A DNA stretch of 64,000 nt from Blastopirellula marina DSM 3645 (GCF_000153105.1 NZ_CH672377.1:1582405-1646404), one strand, 5' to 3'; positions 1 to 9,391 are shown, counted from the first letter of the stretch. Notes: generated by a model not told the origin, from the sequence alone. A program made the numbers and translations.

Positions 1-650
1 GTCAGAATACGCTCATTTTCGATCTGAATCGGCGCTGGAACATACTCGACCAACGTCTGCGGATGAGCGTCGCGGAATTCCATTTCCCACTTTTCTGGGA
101 GTCCTTCAATGTGGGCTTCGTGCGGCAGCGGCATATCCAACAACAGCAGCCGCGAACGCCCTGTCAGCGCGTGTCGATAAATCTCGAGACGTTCGATCGG
201 AATCTTTGCATCGCTCGCCATGGCCAGATAGGCCGCCAATTTGGGCAAATCGTCGTCACTAAACTGCGGATTGTCGACCGAAATTCGCAGGCCAGCGCCC
301 CCATATTCGTAGGAAGCGCCGAGCAACTCAATGTTCCCCAAAATTCCGGCGCGATGATTGTTGATCTGCAATTTGCGATCGTAGTTGGCGGCGGCAAAGA
401 AGAGAGCGATACAGGTCGATAGCGTCACCATCTCCGGCAGGCTGATGTGAAATCGCTTTTCTTCGGCCCAGCGGCGACGGATCTGTCCGATGATATAGAT
501 GGCGCCCCCTAGCAGAACCGACATGCTGAGGGGAAAACGCCAATAGAAATGGCCTGTTGCGACCCCCAAAATGGTGATCGCAACCGCCAGATTTAGCAGC
601 GCGACTGCGGCAGGCAGTCGCCAGGCATGGAAGTAGGTGGCATATCGCAT
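1..650 (-). CDS. Hypothetical membrane protein, 3' end outside window
   Basis: The reading frame opens at an ATG (650-648) and runs without a stop to base 1, giving at least 216 residues, so the C-terminus lies beyond the window. The first 90 residues hold hydrophobic stretches (around 13-32, 36-50 and 68-82) separated by an Arg-rich loop (IGQIRRRWAEEKR), which suggests a membrane anchor of two or three helices. The rest looks soluble and acidic, with no motif I recognise. The frames that are open on the other strand here show no protein-like composition. Function unknown. Confidence 0.6.
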   Translation of the reverse strand, partial: MRYATYFHAWRLPAAVALLNLAVAITILGVATGHFYWRFPLSMSVLLGGAIYIIGQIRRRWAEEKRFHISLPEMVTLSTCIALFFAAANYDRKLQINNHRAGILGNIELLGASYEYGGAGLRISVDNPQFSDDDLPKLAAYLAMASDAKIPIERLEIYRHALTGRSRLLLLDMPLPHEAHIEGLPEKWEMEFRDAHPQTLVEYVPAPIQIENERIL

Positions 651-709
651 AGCTCTTGTACCCAACAAAGCTGGCGCTCAAAAGCTTGTGACCGGCCGTC
701 GCCCCCCCC

Positions 710-1303
710 CTACTGGAAGGCAGCCTCTAGTTCTTTCAGCACCATTTCCTCTTTATCGGATATTCGCACGCCAAAACGTCCTAAGATTCCGCCAGTTGCG
801 TCGGCAACTTTGCGAGCGCGTCCGATCGTTTCGTCATGAAACGCTTTATCCTGCTCAGGCGACAAACTTTCGCGCAAGGCGCGAACGTAAACCTGCCAGA
901 CTTTCATGCTCTTTTCTTGCGGCTTGTGTTCCAGCCAGTTTTGCAGCACTTCGTAGCTGGGGTGCCCCTTTTCGACGTGAAATTCCAGTGCGGCCTGCAA
1001 AATCGCCGCTTTCTCTTCAACCTGCATAATTCCATCGGCCCAAGCGACGGCCATCAGCGGGAAAAGAGCCATCGCGGTTAGATTTTCCGCGGTCACGCCG
1101 ATGTCGACAAAGTGCTGCAATAGCGCAAGATCACTGACCCCAGTCGCCTTCTGCAGCGCCGCAATCTGCTCTTCCTTTTGGACCTGTTCCCACAGTTGGT
1201 CCCACAGTTCTTGGTTCTTGGGGACGAACATCGAATCCAACAAGGTTTTGAAGTTGGTCGATTCGTGGTGGTGCGGATGCAGCGGGTTGTTTGGTTGATT
1301 CAC
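710..1303 (-). CDS. TerB-like helical protein
   Basis: This is a 197-residue, cytoplasmic, mostly helical protein without signal peptide. Residues about 78-110 contain the pattern MAVAWADGIMQVEEK, the 'A-DG-...-E' signature of the TerB/DjlA-N type of helical fold that is linked to tellurite resistance and metal or stress responses. The N-terminal 20 residues are His/Asn/Pro rich. It stands alone between a membrane protein gene and a divergent nucleotidyltransferase gene, so context gives no further clue. The fold is suggested by the motif; the role is not known. Confidence 0.6.
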   Translation of the reverse strand: MNQPNNPLHPHHHESTNFKTLLDSMFVPKNQELWDQLWEQVQKEEQIAALQKATGVSDLALLQHFVDIGVTAENLTAMALFPLMAVAWADGIMQVEEKAAILQAALEFHVEKGHPSYEVLQNWLEHKPQEKSMKVWQVYVRALRESLSPEQDKAFHDETIGRARKVADATGGILGRFGVRISDKEEMVLKELEAAFQ

Positions 1304-1506
1304 GGGGCGCCTTCGCAGCTTACGTGCACAGAGAGGAGAGTTTCCATTACTACTCGCATTTTATCCCCATTGATCTGCGGGAACCACTACAAGGTTTCGG
1401 CTGTCCGAAAACAGTTCGCGGGCTGGAACCAAGACGCGGTTCGTGGGATATTGGCGACCCGCTCCATTCATTCGAATCGATGGCCGAAACCCCCTAAGAG
1501 CCGATA

Positions 1507-2253
1507 ATGAAAAGACTTGCAGTCGTCCTTGCCGCCGGCAAGGGAACCCGCATGAAGTCGGAGCTGCCCAAGGTTCTGGTTCCGGCTTTGGGGCGCCCGA
1601 TGATCGAGTATGTGCTCGACGCGCTGGCCAAAGTCGGCGTCGATCAGGTCTTGGTCGTAGTTGGACATCGCGCCGATCTGGTTCGCGAAACGTTGGCTCA
1701 TCGCCGCGGCGTCCGCTTTGTCGAGCAGACCGAACAACTGGGAACCGGGCACGCAGTGATGGTTTGCCGTGACGAACTGGCCGATTTTGACGGATCGGTC
1801 GTTGTGCTGACCGGAGATTCGCCGCTGGTGCAGACCAGTTCGCTAGAAAAGCTGCTGGCTCGGTTCGAGCAAGAGAAGATGGCCTGTTTGTTGGGGACCC
1901 TAGAAAAAGAAAATCCAACCGGTTTGGGACGGATTGTTCGCGATGCCGAGGGGAGATTTACCGGCATTGTGGAAGAAAAAGATGCGACTGAGCAGCAGCG
2001 GCAAATTCGGGAGGTGAATATGAGCACCTACGTCTTCGATTGTCAAAATATGCTGTCGGCGCTCGATAAATTAACCAATCAGAACCGTCAGCGTGAGTAC
2101 TACATCACCGACTGTCCCGCGATTTTGCGGCAGTTGGGCCTGCCGGTCGACGCTTCCCCGGTCCTGGAGCCCTGCGAGGCGCTCAGCGTGAATTCGATGG
2201 AGGATTTGCGTTTGGTGGAAGATCAAATGAGCCGTCTCGGTTACACTAATTGA
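1507..2253 (+). CDS. GlmU-type UDP-GlcNAc/NTP uridylyltransferase, N-terminal domain only
   Basis: The 248 residues form one sugar-nucleotide transferase domain like the N-terminal half of GlmU, which makes UDP-GlcNAc from GlcNAc-1-phosphate and UTP. Visible motifs are LAAGKGTRM followed by LPK (residues 8-22), QLGTGHA (77-83) and TGDSPL (102-107, with the metal-binding Asp). The left-handed beta-helix acetyltransferase half of GlmU (about 220 residues) is absent: a stop follows directly, and prs begins about 70 bases on. It precedes prs as glmU does in many bacteria, which supports a GlmU role. The acetyl step must be supplied by another protein, or the substrate differs. Confidence 0.85.
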   Translation: MKRLAVVLAAGKGTRMKSELPKVLVPALGRPMIEYVLDALAKVGVDQVLVVVGHRADLVRETLAHRRGVRFVEQTEQLGTGHAVMVCRDELADFDGSVVVLTGDSPLVQTSSLEKLLARFEQEKMACLLGTLEKENPTGLGRIVRDAEGRFTGIVEEKDATEQQRQIREVNMSTYVFDCQNMLSALDKLTNQNRQREYYITDCPAILRQLGLPVDASPVLEPCEALSVNSMEDLRLVEDQMSRLGYTN

Positions 2254-2321
2254 TTCTCGCTCGGCCCTTGCTGCCTGTACCAGACGCCCCTTCGGTTTAG
2301 ATCGTGCATTCCGCTTCGAAA

Positions 2322-3290
2322 ATGAGAGAGATCAAAATCTTTAGCGGTCGCGCGAATCCGCGTCTGGCCGGCGACATTTGCAAATTCCTGAACATACCGC
2401 TCGGGCGAATAACGCTGGGCGAGTTCCCCGATGGTGAGAACGCCTGCAAAATCGAAGAAGATGTCCGCGGTCGCGACGTCTTCTTGATTCAGCCGACCTG
2501 TCCTCCGGTCAACAACAACATCATGGAGTTGTTGATCATGATTGACAGTTGTCGCCGCGCCAGCGCCGAACGGATCACCGCCGTGATCCCCTACTTCGGC
2601 TATGCGCGTCAGGATCGCAAAGACGAAGGTCGCGTGCCGATCACCGCCAAGCTGGTCTCTGACGTCATCACCGCGGCCGGCGCCGATCGCGTGTTAACGA
2701 TGGATTTGCACGCCGCGCAGATCCAAGGATTTTTCAACGTGCCGGTTGACCACTTGTACGCCGCGCCCGTTTTGAATCATTTCTTCCAGGCGCTGAATAT
2801 CCCCGAAGACGAACTGGTGATCGTCAGCCCCGACGCCGGCAGCATTAAGCGTGCGGTCAGTCATCATCGCCGCTTGGGAGGACGCTTGGCGATTTGTGAC
2901 AAACGCCGTCATAGCGCCAGCGATACGACCCAAGAAAACATCATCGGCGGTCCGGTCGAAGGACGTACGGCGATCATCTTTGACGACATGATCAGCACCG
3001 CCGGCTCGATCTGCGGCGCCGCCAAGACAACTTTTGAAGCCGGCGCCAAAGAGATCTACATCGCGGCTACCCACGGCGTGTTGTGCGGAGACGCGATCGC
3101 TCGTCTGCAAGCGGCGCCGATCAAAGAGATCATTCTGACCGATACGATTCCGCATCAGTCAGGGCACTTGCTTCCCAATACGAAGATCTTGACCGTCGCG
3201 CCGCTCCTGGGGGAAGCGATCAAACGCATCCACAATGACGAGTCGATCAGCGCGATCTTCCGCGAAGATTTTGGCGCGTTCCAGGGTTAA
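2322..3290 (+). CDS. prs: Ribose-phosphate pyrophosphokinase (PRPP synthetase)
   Basis: The enzyme makes PRPP from ribose-5-phosphate and ATP for nucleotide, His and Trp synthesis. The 322-residue product begins MREIKIFSGRANP, the normal start of the family. A GTG at 2304 would add six unusual residues, so the ATG at 2322 is preferred. The ATP-binding region (YFGYARQDRK), the metal-binding DLHAAQIQGFF segment, the flexible-loop DKRRHS and the PRPP-binding loop FDDMISTAGS are all present. It probably shares a transcript with the nucleotidyltransferase gene about 70 bases upstream. Confidence 0.95.
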   Translation: MREIKIFSGRANPRLAGDICKFLNIPLGRITLGEFPDGENACKIEEDVRGRDVFLIQPTCPPVNNNIMELLIMIDSCRRASAERITAVIPYFGYARQDRKDEGRVPITAKLVSDVITAAGADRVLTMDLHAAQIQGFFNVPVDHLYAAPVLNHFFQALNIPEDELVIVSPDAGSIKRAVSHHRRLGGRLAICDKRRHSASDTTQENIIGGPVEGRTAIIFDDMISTAGSICGAAKTTFEAGAKEIYIAATHGVLCGDAIARLQAAPIKEIILTDTIPHQSGHLLPNTKILTVAPLLGEAIKRIHNDESISAIFREDFGAFQG

Positions 3291-3312
3291 GCGGCGACGC
3301 CAGCGAAGTTGA

Positions 3313-3825
3313 CTATTTGCTCTTCTTCGTTCGTTTCGCCAATTTCAAGATCGCGTCCCATTCCGACTTTTTGACCGGTTGCACCGAAAGCCGCGAACCT
3401 TTCCGCATCAATTCCATCTCGGCCAGCGCCGCGACGCCGCTCAGTTGATCCCGGCCCAGCGCCTCGTCGAAGATCTCGGTCAATTGAATGTCGACCATAA
3501 ACCAGCGAGGAGCGTCCGGCGTACTCTTCTCGTCAAAGTGATGGTTCTTCTTGTCCCAAGAGGTATGGTCGGGATAGCTTTCCTTGACGATCTTCGCCGT
3601 GCCGACAATCGCCGGCGGCTTGGCGTTGCTGTGATAGAAGAAGACCTCGTCCCCGACCTTCATATCGTCGCGCATGAAGTTGCGAGCCTGATAATTACGG
3701 ACTCCGCTCCAAAACGTCGTTTGTTTTTTTTCGTTGGCCAGATCGTCAATCGAATACGACTCAGGCTCGGTTTTCAACAACCAATAACGCTTTGCGGAGC
3801 TTGATTTTGCTGCTTTTTTGGCCAC
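3313..3825 (-). CDS. EVE domain protein
   Basis: This is a single-domain protein of about 170 residues with the EVE fold (PUA-like, THYN1 type): RYWLLKTEPESYSIDDL at the start of the domain, WSGVRNYQARNFMRDDMK, then GDEVFFYHSN and GTAKIVKESYPD. EVE proteins are thought to bind modified bases in DNA or RNA. The start is taken at the GTG giving MAKKAAKSSS; an upstream TTG (3834) would add three residues. The Lys-rich ends are typical. The gene is convergent with prs and not in an operon. Confidence 0.85.
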   Translation of the reverse strand: MAKKAAKSSSAKRYWLLKTEPESYSIDDLANEKKQTTFWSGVRNYQARNFMRDDMKVGDEVFFYHSNAKPPAIVGTAKIVKESYPDHTSWDKKNHHFDEKSTPDAPRWFMVDIQLTEIFDEALGRDQLSGVAALAEMELMRKGSRLSVQPVKKSEWDAILKLAKRTKKSK

Positions 3826-4008
3826 GACGTGCAACTTTCGGCGATAGCATGCCAGAAAACGGGTTGGGAGAGTTCTGTCTCATCATCTAAAATCAGCTAA
3901 TTGCCGCAAGATAGGAAACCGGACTCACCGGCCATTTCTTCTATCATTGGCCCCCTGAATTCAACCAATTTGCATGCGACTTTTGCGAATAACAAATAAC
4001 CAAAACCA

Positions 4009-4950
4009 ATGAACCAAACGCCTCCCAGCAAAACGATTCAGCTTGACCAGTTTATGGCCGTGCCGATGTTCTGCGCGTCGCTGCTGTTTCTGGTCTTGGT
4101 CGCGGCGGCGGTGCAAGAGTTCACTTCCGATTCGATTTACCAATCGAGCGAAATCAGCCTCTTTTTCTTTGGCTGCACGTTAGCGATGTTTCCGCTATTT
4201 TTAGGGGAGGCCATCGCCCACTATCGACTCGGCAGCCCCCACTGGAAGTCAGCTCTGAAACGCGCGTTTCTGCCCCCGCTGCGTCTGGCGGCTCGCGATC
4301 ATGAAACCGGCCGAACGATGTGGCTCCCGATGATGGGATGGCACGAAGTCGATGACGATTTGCATGAAGAAGTCGAGAAGGCCTTTAGCGGCCCCATGAT
4401 TGTCGTCGCGCTCATGATCTTGCCGCTGCTTTGTCTCGATTTCATGTCCCACTTCCGCTTCAACATCAACGAATATCCCTGGATCCAGGTCATTATCGAA
4501 ACCGGCTATAGCATCACCTGGCTGGCGTTTACCGCCGAGTTTATCGTGATGTTCTCGCTGGTCGACAAGAAATTTACCTACGTTAAGAAACATTGGGTCG
4601 ATCTCCTGATCATTTGCCTCCCGCTGGTCGCCTTCCTGCGGATGGTGCAATTTTCTCGGCTTCTGCGGTTGCAGCAAGTGACTAAAGCGACGCGCATTTA
4701 CCGACTGCGAGGACTGTCGCTGCGAGTTTGGCGCGGCATCGTGGCGCTCGACGTACTTTCGCGTCTAATGCGGATTGATCCGCAGCGTCGGATCGAATTA
4801 ATGGAAGAGTTGATTTCTGAAAAGGAAGATGAGATCAAAAAGATTCGTCTCCAGATAGCCGAACTACAGACGCGGCTCGATCTGAAATCGCCGATTTCGC
4901 CGTCGCACATTTCGTCAGCCGCGCCGGCCAAAGATACGGAAGCGGCCTAA
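4009..4950 (+). CDS. Voltage-sensor-like membrane protein with C-terminal coiled coil
   Basis: The 313-residue protein has about five hydrophobic segments. The last three resemble S2-S4 of bacterial voltage-gated channels: an acidic residue in a Trp/Phe-rich helix (WLAFTAEFIVMFSLVDKKF), then KKHWVDLLIICLP, then an Arg-rich helix FLRMVQFSRLLRLQQ followed by KATRIYRLRG. No pore helix or selectivity filter follows. Instead residues about 265-297 are a charged heptad-like coiled coil (ELISEKEDEIKKIRLQIAEL). This recalls Hv1-type proteins (sensor plus coiled coil), but the extra N-terminal helices differ. It overlaps bioF by one base (TAATG), so the two are co-transcribed. The channel function is inference. 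Confidence 0.6.
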   Translation: MNQTPPSKTIQLDQFMAVPMFCASLLFLVLVAAAVQEFTSDSIYQSSEISLFFFGCTLAMFPLFLGEAIAHYRLGSPHWKSALKRAFLPPLRLAARDHETGRTMWLPMMGWHEVDDDLHEEVEKAFSGPMIVVALMILPLLCLDFMSHFRFNINEYPWIQVIIETGYSITWLAFTAEFIVMFSLVDKKFTYVKKHWVDLLIICLPLVAFLRMVQFSRLLRLQQVTKATRIYRLRGLSLRVWRGIVALDVLSRLMRIDPQRRIELMEELISEKEDEIKKIRLQIAELQTRLDLKSPISPSHISSAAPAKDTEAA

Positions 4951-6125
4951 TGACGCGACGCCCTCTAGCTTGGATCGATGAAGAACTGCAAACGCTCGAT
5001 CAACTCGAACTCCGTCGGCGTTTGCGCACGCACGCCGGTCCGCAAACGGCCGAGATTGCGATCGACGGTCAGTCGCTGATCAACTTTGGCGGCAATGACT
5101 ATCTTGGTCTGGCGGCCGATCCCCGCATCGCTGCGGCGGCGACAGCCGCGATTCAGACTGAAGGCTGGGGATCCGGCGCAAGTCCGTTGGTGACGGGCCA
5201 TGGCCAATCGCATGCAGCGCTCGAAGCGGCGGTCGCCCAGTTGGAAGGAGCCGAAGCGGCGCTTCTCTTCTCCTCCGGTTTCGCCGCCAACGTCGGCGCC
5301 ATCACCGCTTTGGCCAGCAAAGGGGATGTGATCTTTAGCGACGCGAAGAACCATGCCAGCATCATCGACGGCGTCCGACTCTCCGGCGCTCGCCCCCAGA
5401 TTTATCAGCATCTCGACATAGATCATCTCGAAAAATTGATCGCCCAAGCGGCGCCGTTTCGGCGCCGACTGATCGTGACCGATTCGTTGTTCAGCATGGA
5501 TGGTGATTTCGCCCCACTGGTGGAACTGACCGAACTAGCCGCACAGTACGACGCGATGCTGCTGGTCGACGAAGCCCACGCAACCGGCGTTTTCGGCGAG
5601 CAGGGGCGCGGAGTTTGCGAGCAACTGGGAGTCGAAGACCAAGTCGACGTTCGCGTCGGCACGTTCAGCAAAGCGCTCGGCGGGCATGGCGGATTTGTGG
5701 TCGGCAGTCAGTCGCTGATTGATTGGCTGCTGAATCGGGCTCGCAGCTATATCTTTTCGACCGCGGCGCCGATGGCTTCGGCGGCGGCGATGGTCACCGC
5801 ATTGCAAATCGTGCGTGACGAACCGCAACGTCGCCAACTGCTGCTAGAGCGTGCGACGAAACTGCGTAACGATTTACGTTCTCAAGGCTGGCAAGTCGGC
5901 GGCGAAAGTCAGATCATTCCGATCCGCTTAGGCGAGCCTGAGCCGACGATGCAAGCCTCGCTGCGACTGCGCGAACAAGGTCTGTTCGTACCCGGCATTC
6001 GTCCTCCCAGCGTTCCCAGCGGCGAATCTCTGCTACGCATCAGTCTTAGTTTCGCTCATACTGTCGAACATCTTGAACAACTGGTCAGCGCGCTCGATCA
6101 ACTTCGCGACCAGCGGCGAATCTAA
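4950..6125 (+). CDS. bioF: 8-amino-7-oxononanoate synthase
   Basis: This PLP enzyme condenses pimeloyl-ACP (or -CoA) with L-alanine in biotin synthesis. The 391 residues match the alpha-oxoamine synthase family: FGGNDYLGLA near residue 46, VDEAHATG with Asp207 and His210, and TFSKALGGHGG with the PLP-binding Lys241. The length is normal for BioF. The ATG overlaps the stop of the preceding membrane protein gene, which implies translational coupling. Kbl (Thr degradation) or a sphingoid-type oxoamine synthase are the main alternatives. No other bio gene is in view. Confidence 0.85.
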   Translation: MTRRPLAWIDEELQTLDQLELRRRLRTHAGPQTAEIAIDGQSLINFGGNDYLGLAADPRIAAAATAAIQTEGWGSGASPLVTGHGQSHAALEAAVAQLEGAEAALLFSSGFAANVGAITALASKGDVIFSDAKNHASIIDGVRLSGARPQIYQHLDIDHLEKLIAQAAPFRRRLIVTDSLFSMDGDFAPLVELTELAAQYDAMLLVDEAHATGVFGEQGRGVCEQLGVEDQVDVRVGTFSKALGGHGGFVVGSQSLIDWLLNRARSYIFSTAAPMASAAAMVTALQIVRDEPQRRQLLLERATKLRNDLRSQGWQVGGESQIIPIRLGEPEPTMQASLRLREQGLFVPGIRPPSVPSGESLLRISLSFAHTVEHLEQLVSALDQLRDQRRI

Positions 6126-6146
6126 GTCCATGCTCGATAGGCGTCT

Positions 6147-7166
6147 ATGGCGAAATACTTTGTAACCGGCGCAACCGGTTTTATTGGAAGATATCTCTGC
6201 CGGCGGTTGGTCGCTGACGGTCATTCGCTGCGCTGCGCGGTGCGTCAGACTTCAGCAACCGAACCTCTGGAACAGTTGGGCGTAGAACTGGTCGAAGTCG
6301 ACCTGAGCAATCCACACGACCTAGAACAGGCGATCGAAGGTTGCGAAGCGATCTTTCATGTGGCGGGTCTCATCTGCGCCACGGCGCCGGAGAAACTATT
6401 CCACGTCAATCGTGACGGCACGCGACGAATTGTCGAAGCGGCGGCCGCTCAGACCAATCCTCCCACGGTCCTTTACATCTCCAGCCTGGCCGCCGTAGGT
6501 CCGTCGCGAACGGAACACAAGAAACGTCCCGACCACTTTCCGAAGCCGGTTTCCAACTATGGACGAAGCAAGCGAGCCGGCGAACGCCAAGCCGAGCTTG
6601 TCGCCGACCGCGTTCCGATCACAATTGTGCGGCCGAGCATCGTCTTTGGCGGAGAGAATCGTGAGATGCTGCCGATGTTTCAAGCAATTCACCGCTTTGG
6701 CGTCCATCCAATGCCCAGCGCTGAACTGCGTCTCTCCTTGATCCATGTCGACGATCTAATCGAACTAATGCTCATAGCGTTGGCTGCGGGGATGCGTATT
6801 CGGGCTCGCCGCGAAGCGAATGCGAAATACGACGGCGTCGGTTATTACTTTGCCGCCGATGAAGATCAGCCGACGTACGAAGAACTGGGAGGGCTGCTAG
6901 GGCAAGCGCTGGGAGTCGACAACGTTCGCACGCAGGAAATGCCAAAACTGGCTTTGTGGACGACGGCGACCCTCTCGGAATTGGCCGGCAATGCGATCGG
7001 TCATCCAAGTATTTTGAATCGTGACAAAATTCGCGAAGCGACTGCCGGCGATTGGATCTGCGACATTACCAACACGCAAGAGCAGCTCGGCTTTTCGCCG
7101 GCTCGTTCGCTGCAAGATCGACTGCGTCAAACGGCCGACTGGTATCGAGAAGCCGGTTGGTTATAA
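6147..7166 (+). CDS. NAD-dependent epimerase/dehydratase (extended SDR)
   Basis: The 339-residue protein has the extended short-chain dehydrogenase fold: nucleotide-binding GATGFIG at residues 8-14, Asp-rich strand end near residue 52, and the catalytic YGRSK (Tyr138, Lys142) after ISSLAAVGPS. The ending NTQEQLGFSPARSLQDRL is typical of the sugar epimerase/3-beta-HSD-like group, including hopanoid-associated sugar epimerases. It starts 21 bases after bioF on the same strand, so it is probably in the same operon. The substrate cannot be read from the sequence. Confidence 0.8.
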   Translation: MAKYFVTGATGFIGRYLCRRLVADGHSLRCAVRQTSATEPLEQLGVELVEVDLSNPHDLEQAIEGCEAIFHVAGLICATAPEKLFHVNRDGTRRIVEAAAAQTNPPTVLYISSLAAVGPSRTEHKKRPDHFPKPVSNYGRSKRAGERQAELVADRVPITIVRPSIVFGGENREMLPMFQAIHRFGVHPMPSAELRLSLIHVDDLIELMLIALAAGMRIRARREANAKYDGVGYYFAADEDQPTYEELGGLLGQALGVDNVRTQEMPKLALWTTATLSELAGNAIGHPSILNRDKIREATAGDWICDITNTQEQLGFSPARSLQDRLRQTADWYREAGWL

Positions 7167-7169
7167 CCG

Positions 7170-7529
7170 TTATCGCCTGCGCCGCAGTTCGCCCAGGATA
7201 GTCCGCTGATTCGCTAGACCGGCGAAGCCGATACCGAGCAGCATCCAGCCGAAAAAGAGCATCATCACCGGCGGGTGAACCCGGATAAACATCATCGCTC
7301 CGGCCGTAAAGACGCCGAGGCCAAACGTCGTCGCGGACAACACGCTGCAGGTCGTCCGCCAACCATCGGCCAGTTTGTGCAAATCGTCCGTCGGCGGCAG
7401 TACACGCAGTTCGACAATGGTCGAACCTGTTTCTTCGAGCTCACTGCGCGCCGCCTGTTCGTCATACGCATCGATCTCGCGGCGTTCGACCTTACCGGTC
7501 GAATCTCTCAAGTAGGCGGCGAATTGCAT
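7170..7529 (-). CDS. Small membrane protein with two helices
   Basis: The product has 119 residues. The N-terminal 45 residues (MQFAAYLRDSTGKVERRE, then EQAARSELEETGSTIVEL) resemble the short beta-rich start of GspF/PilC-type proteins, where a 'Gk...A.s...A...L...G' pattern recurs. Two hydrophobic helices follow (about 62-84 and 90-108) and the protein ends in Arg residues. It is convergent with the epimerase gene. The similarity to GspF is weak and may only reflect a shared small domain. Function unknown. Confidence 0.6.
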   Translation of the reverse strand: MQFAAYLRDSTGKVERREIDAYDEQAARSELEETGSTIVELRVLPPTDDLHKLADGWRTTCSVLSATTFGLGVFTAGAMMFIRVHPPVMMLFFGWMLLGIGFAGLANQRTILGELRRRR

Positions 7530-7705
7530 GCGGAAAATACCAGAGGAAAGCAGAGGCGTGAGTTTTGAAGTTGGGTTATTTGAAGTCGCCGGCGCCTATC
7601 ATTCTTCGTAGTATTTCTTAAATAGCCCCACTTCAAAAAGCGCAAGCGAGTGCGAAGCTCTATTCTACCGCTCGCTCTTCCGACTGCTATGCCCGCCGGT
7701 TATGA

Positions 7706-9226
7706 TTACGCCAGCGCGGCCCGCGTTCTTTCGACCAAGCTATTGTCGCGATCACCGGAGCCTGGCAGATTGAACATGCTCAATCCTAGATAAAGATCGC
7801 GCCATGGGGGCGAGACGTGATAATAGTCCTCTAAGACCGCTGAGCTAAACTTGTAGTCATGCGCGTCATTTCCCTTCAGGAACACAAGCACGCGGGCGGC
7901 ATCCAACAACTGCCGGCCTCCTGCCACCCCAGACTCGGCCAGGTAACCTCGCGTCTTTCGCGCAGCCGTCATGGGATCACGGCTGAGATCGGCGAAAATC
8001 TGCTCGGTCGCCGCCGCACTGGGATCCAGCTTTTCGGCCGTCAGGTCGTCGATGGTGACTTCTTTGATCTTGCCGCGACTCTTCATCGCACCGCGAAACA
8101 TCGGCAAAAAGGCGACGTTTTGCAGCAACATCAGCCGCCGTGTCTGATCGTCGCCCGAGGTTTGATACGCGTAGTGGAGCGCATTGGTCGAGGTCATCGC
8201 GTGCAGCACCACAATCCCCGGTTGCTGCATCAGCATCTCACCGGCCGTCAGGTGCAGCGCGTCCCAGATCGACTGCGGCGATGCACCGTGATTCAACAGA
8301 TCGACCGTCAAATCGCAGGCGTCATCGTTCGAGGCGCTGCGCATTGCGACGATCAGCTCTTCGGTCGCCGCTTTGTCGAGATCGCCATCTTGCCACTCAT
8401 TGCGAATCTTACTCGCTAGTTCGCTATTGCGGCGATAGGGACGATCGGCGTCATCATCCCGTTGAGCGGGGTTGCTTCCTTCGTGCATCAACAGCGCGTA
8501 GGCGAGCGAGCGCAGGACTGGCTCGGCATGTTCGCGGCCGACAAATTGCAACGTCCGCTGGCTGTTCGCAACGAAAATCGCCTTGTGACCGATCGAGCGA
8601 AAATCACGAGCGCCATAACGGTAGAACTGCTCGTAGATCTCGTTCATCCCGGCAGTGCGCGCCAACGCGGCGACCGCCGTATCCGCAGCCGCATCGTCCC
8701 AGTCGTCCATCGCGTCCGTAAACGATCGCTCCGCCGCATGCGGCCTCGGCAGCTTTCCTTCGGCGACCGCCGGCATGACCCAATCGCCCCGCTCTTGAAC
8801 GTCGCGCGCCGCCGCCGACTTGTAATAGTCGAGCGCCCAGAAAATCGGCAACCAGCGGTGCTCTGGCGGAGAAGCGATGCTGGCCAGATGGGCCGAGTTG
8901 ACCACGAGCACTGCGTGAAATTTATGACCGACCGAGGGGCGCGGTTCGACGTTTTTGACGCCGACCAACATGAGCGCCGCCAACAGATCGCGATAGCTGA
9001 GGCCGCCGTTAATCCGCGTGCCGATTTCTTCCAACAGGCGATCGCGCGGCGTCTCTTCAATCAACTTCACCAGCGGCTCGATCTCGGGCTGCAGATGAAC
9101 GTGCGACAAATTAACGTTCGCCTCTTCGGCCGAAACCGGGCGAAGCCCTTGGAGGAACGCCAAGTTGCCTAAACCAACGATAGCGCCCGTTTGTAGAAAT
9201 CCACGTCGCGATTGTTTGCCGAACAT
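7706..9226 (-). CDS. Tat-exported protein of unknown function
   Basis: The 506-residue protein starts MFGKQSRRGFLQTGAIVGL, a twin-arginine signal peptide ending near VSAEE, so it is exported folded. The body is helical and His/Asp/Trp rich, with repeated short motifs (for example ALLMHEGSNP, LNHGASPQSIWDAL, VVLHAMTSTNALHY) that suggest an all-helical metal or substrate site. No enzyme family is recognised. The RBS GGAGG sits about 6 bases before the ATG. The gene stands alone, downstream of nothing on its strand closer than the transaldolase terminator. Confidence 0.7.
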   Translation of the reverse strand: MFGKQSRRGFLQTGAIVGLGNLAFLQGLRPVSAEEANVNLSHVHLQPEIEPLVKLIEETPRDRLLEEIGTRINGGLSYRDLLAALMLVGVKNVEPRPSVGHKFHAVLVVNSAHLASIASPPEHRWLPIFWALDYYKSAAARDVQERGDWVMPAVAEGKLPRPHAAERSFTDAMDDWDDAAADTAVAALARTAGMNEIYEQFYRYGARDFRSIGHKAIFVANSQRTLQFVGREHAEPVLRSLAYALLMHEGSNPAQRDDDADRPYRRNSELASKIRNEWQDGDLDKAATEELIVAMRSASNDDACDLTVDLLNHGASPQSIWDALHLTAGEMLMQQPGIVVLHAMTSTNALHYAYQTSGDDQTRRLMLLQNVAFLPMFRGAMKSRGKIKEVTIDDLTAEKLDPSAAATEQIFADLSRDPMTAARKTRGYLAESGVAGGRQLLDAARVLVFLKGNDAHDYKFSSAVLEDYYHVSPPWRDLYLGLSMFNLPGSGDRDNSLVERTRAALA

Positions 9227-9361
9227 GTGCTCCGCCTCCTATGAGTTTTGCCTGGGATCCGCGCACGGTTCGCTTCCTTCTTTATCTCCGCTAAGACGCA
9301 AAGAAGCAAATGAAAAAGAGGAATGGAATACGGTCAAGTGGCGCAAACGACGGCCAGAATC

Positions 9362-9391
9362 AAAAAACGCTGGCCATTCGCATGGCCAGCG
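9362..9391 (-). terminator. Rho-independent terminator of the transaldolase gene
   Basis: A perfect 10-bp inverted repeat (CGCTGGCCAT / ATGGCCAGCG) with a 4-base loop is followed, on the minus strand, by six T residues. It lies 30 bases past the transaldolase stop codon. Confidence 0.9.
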
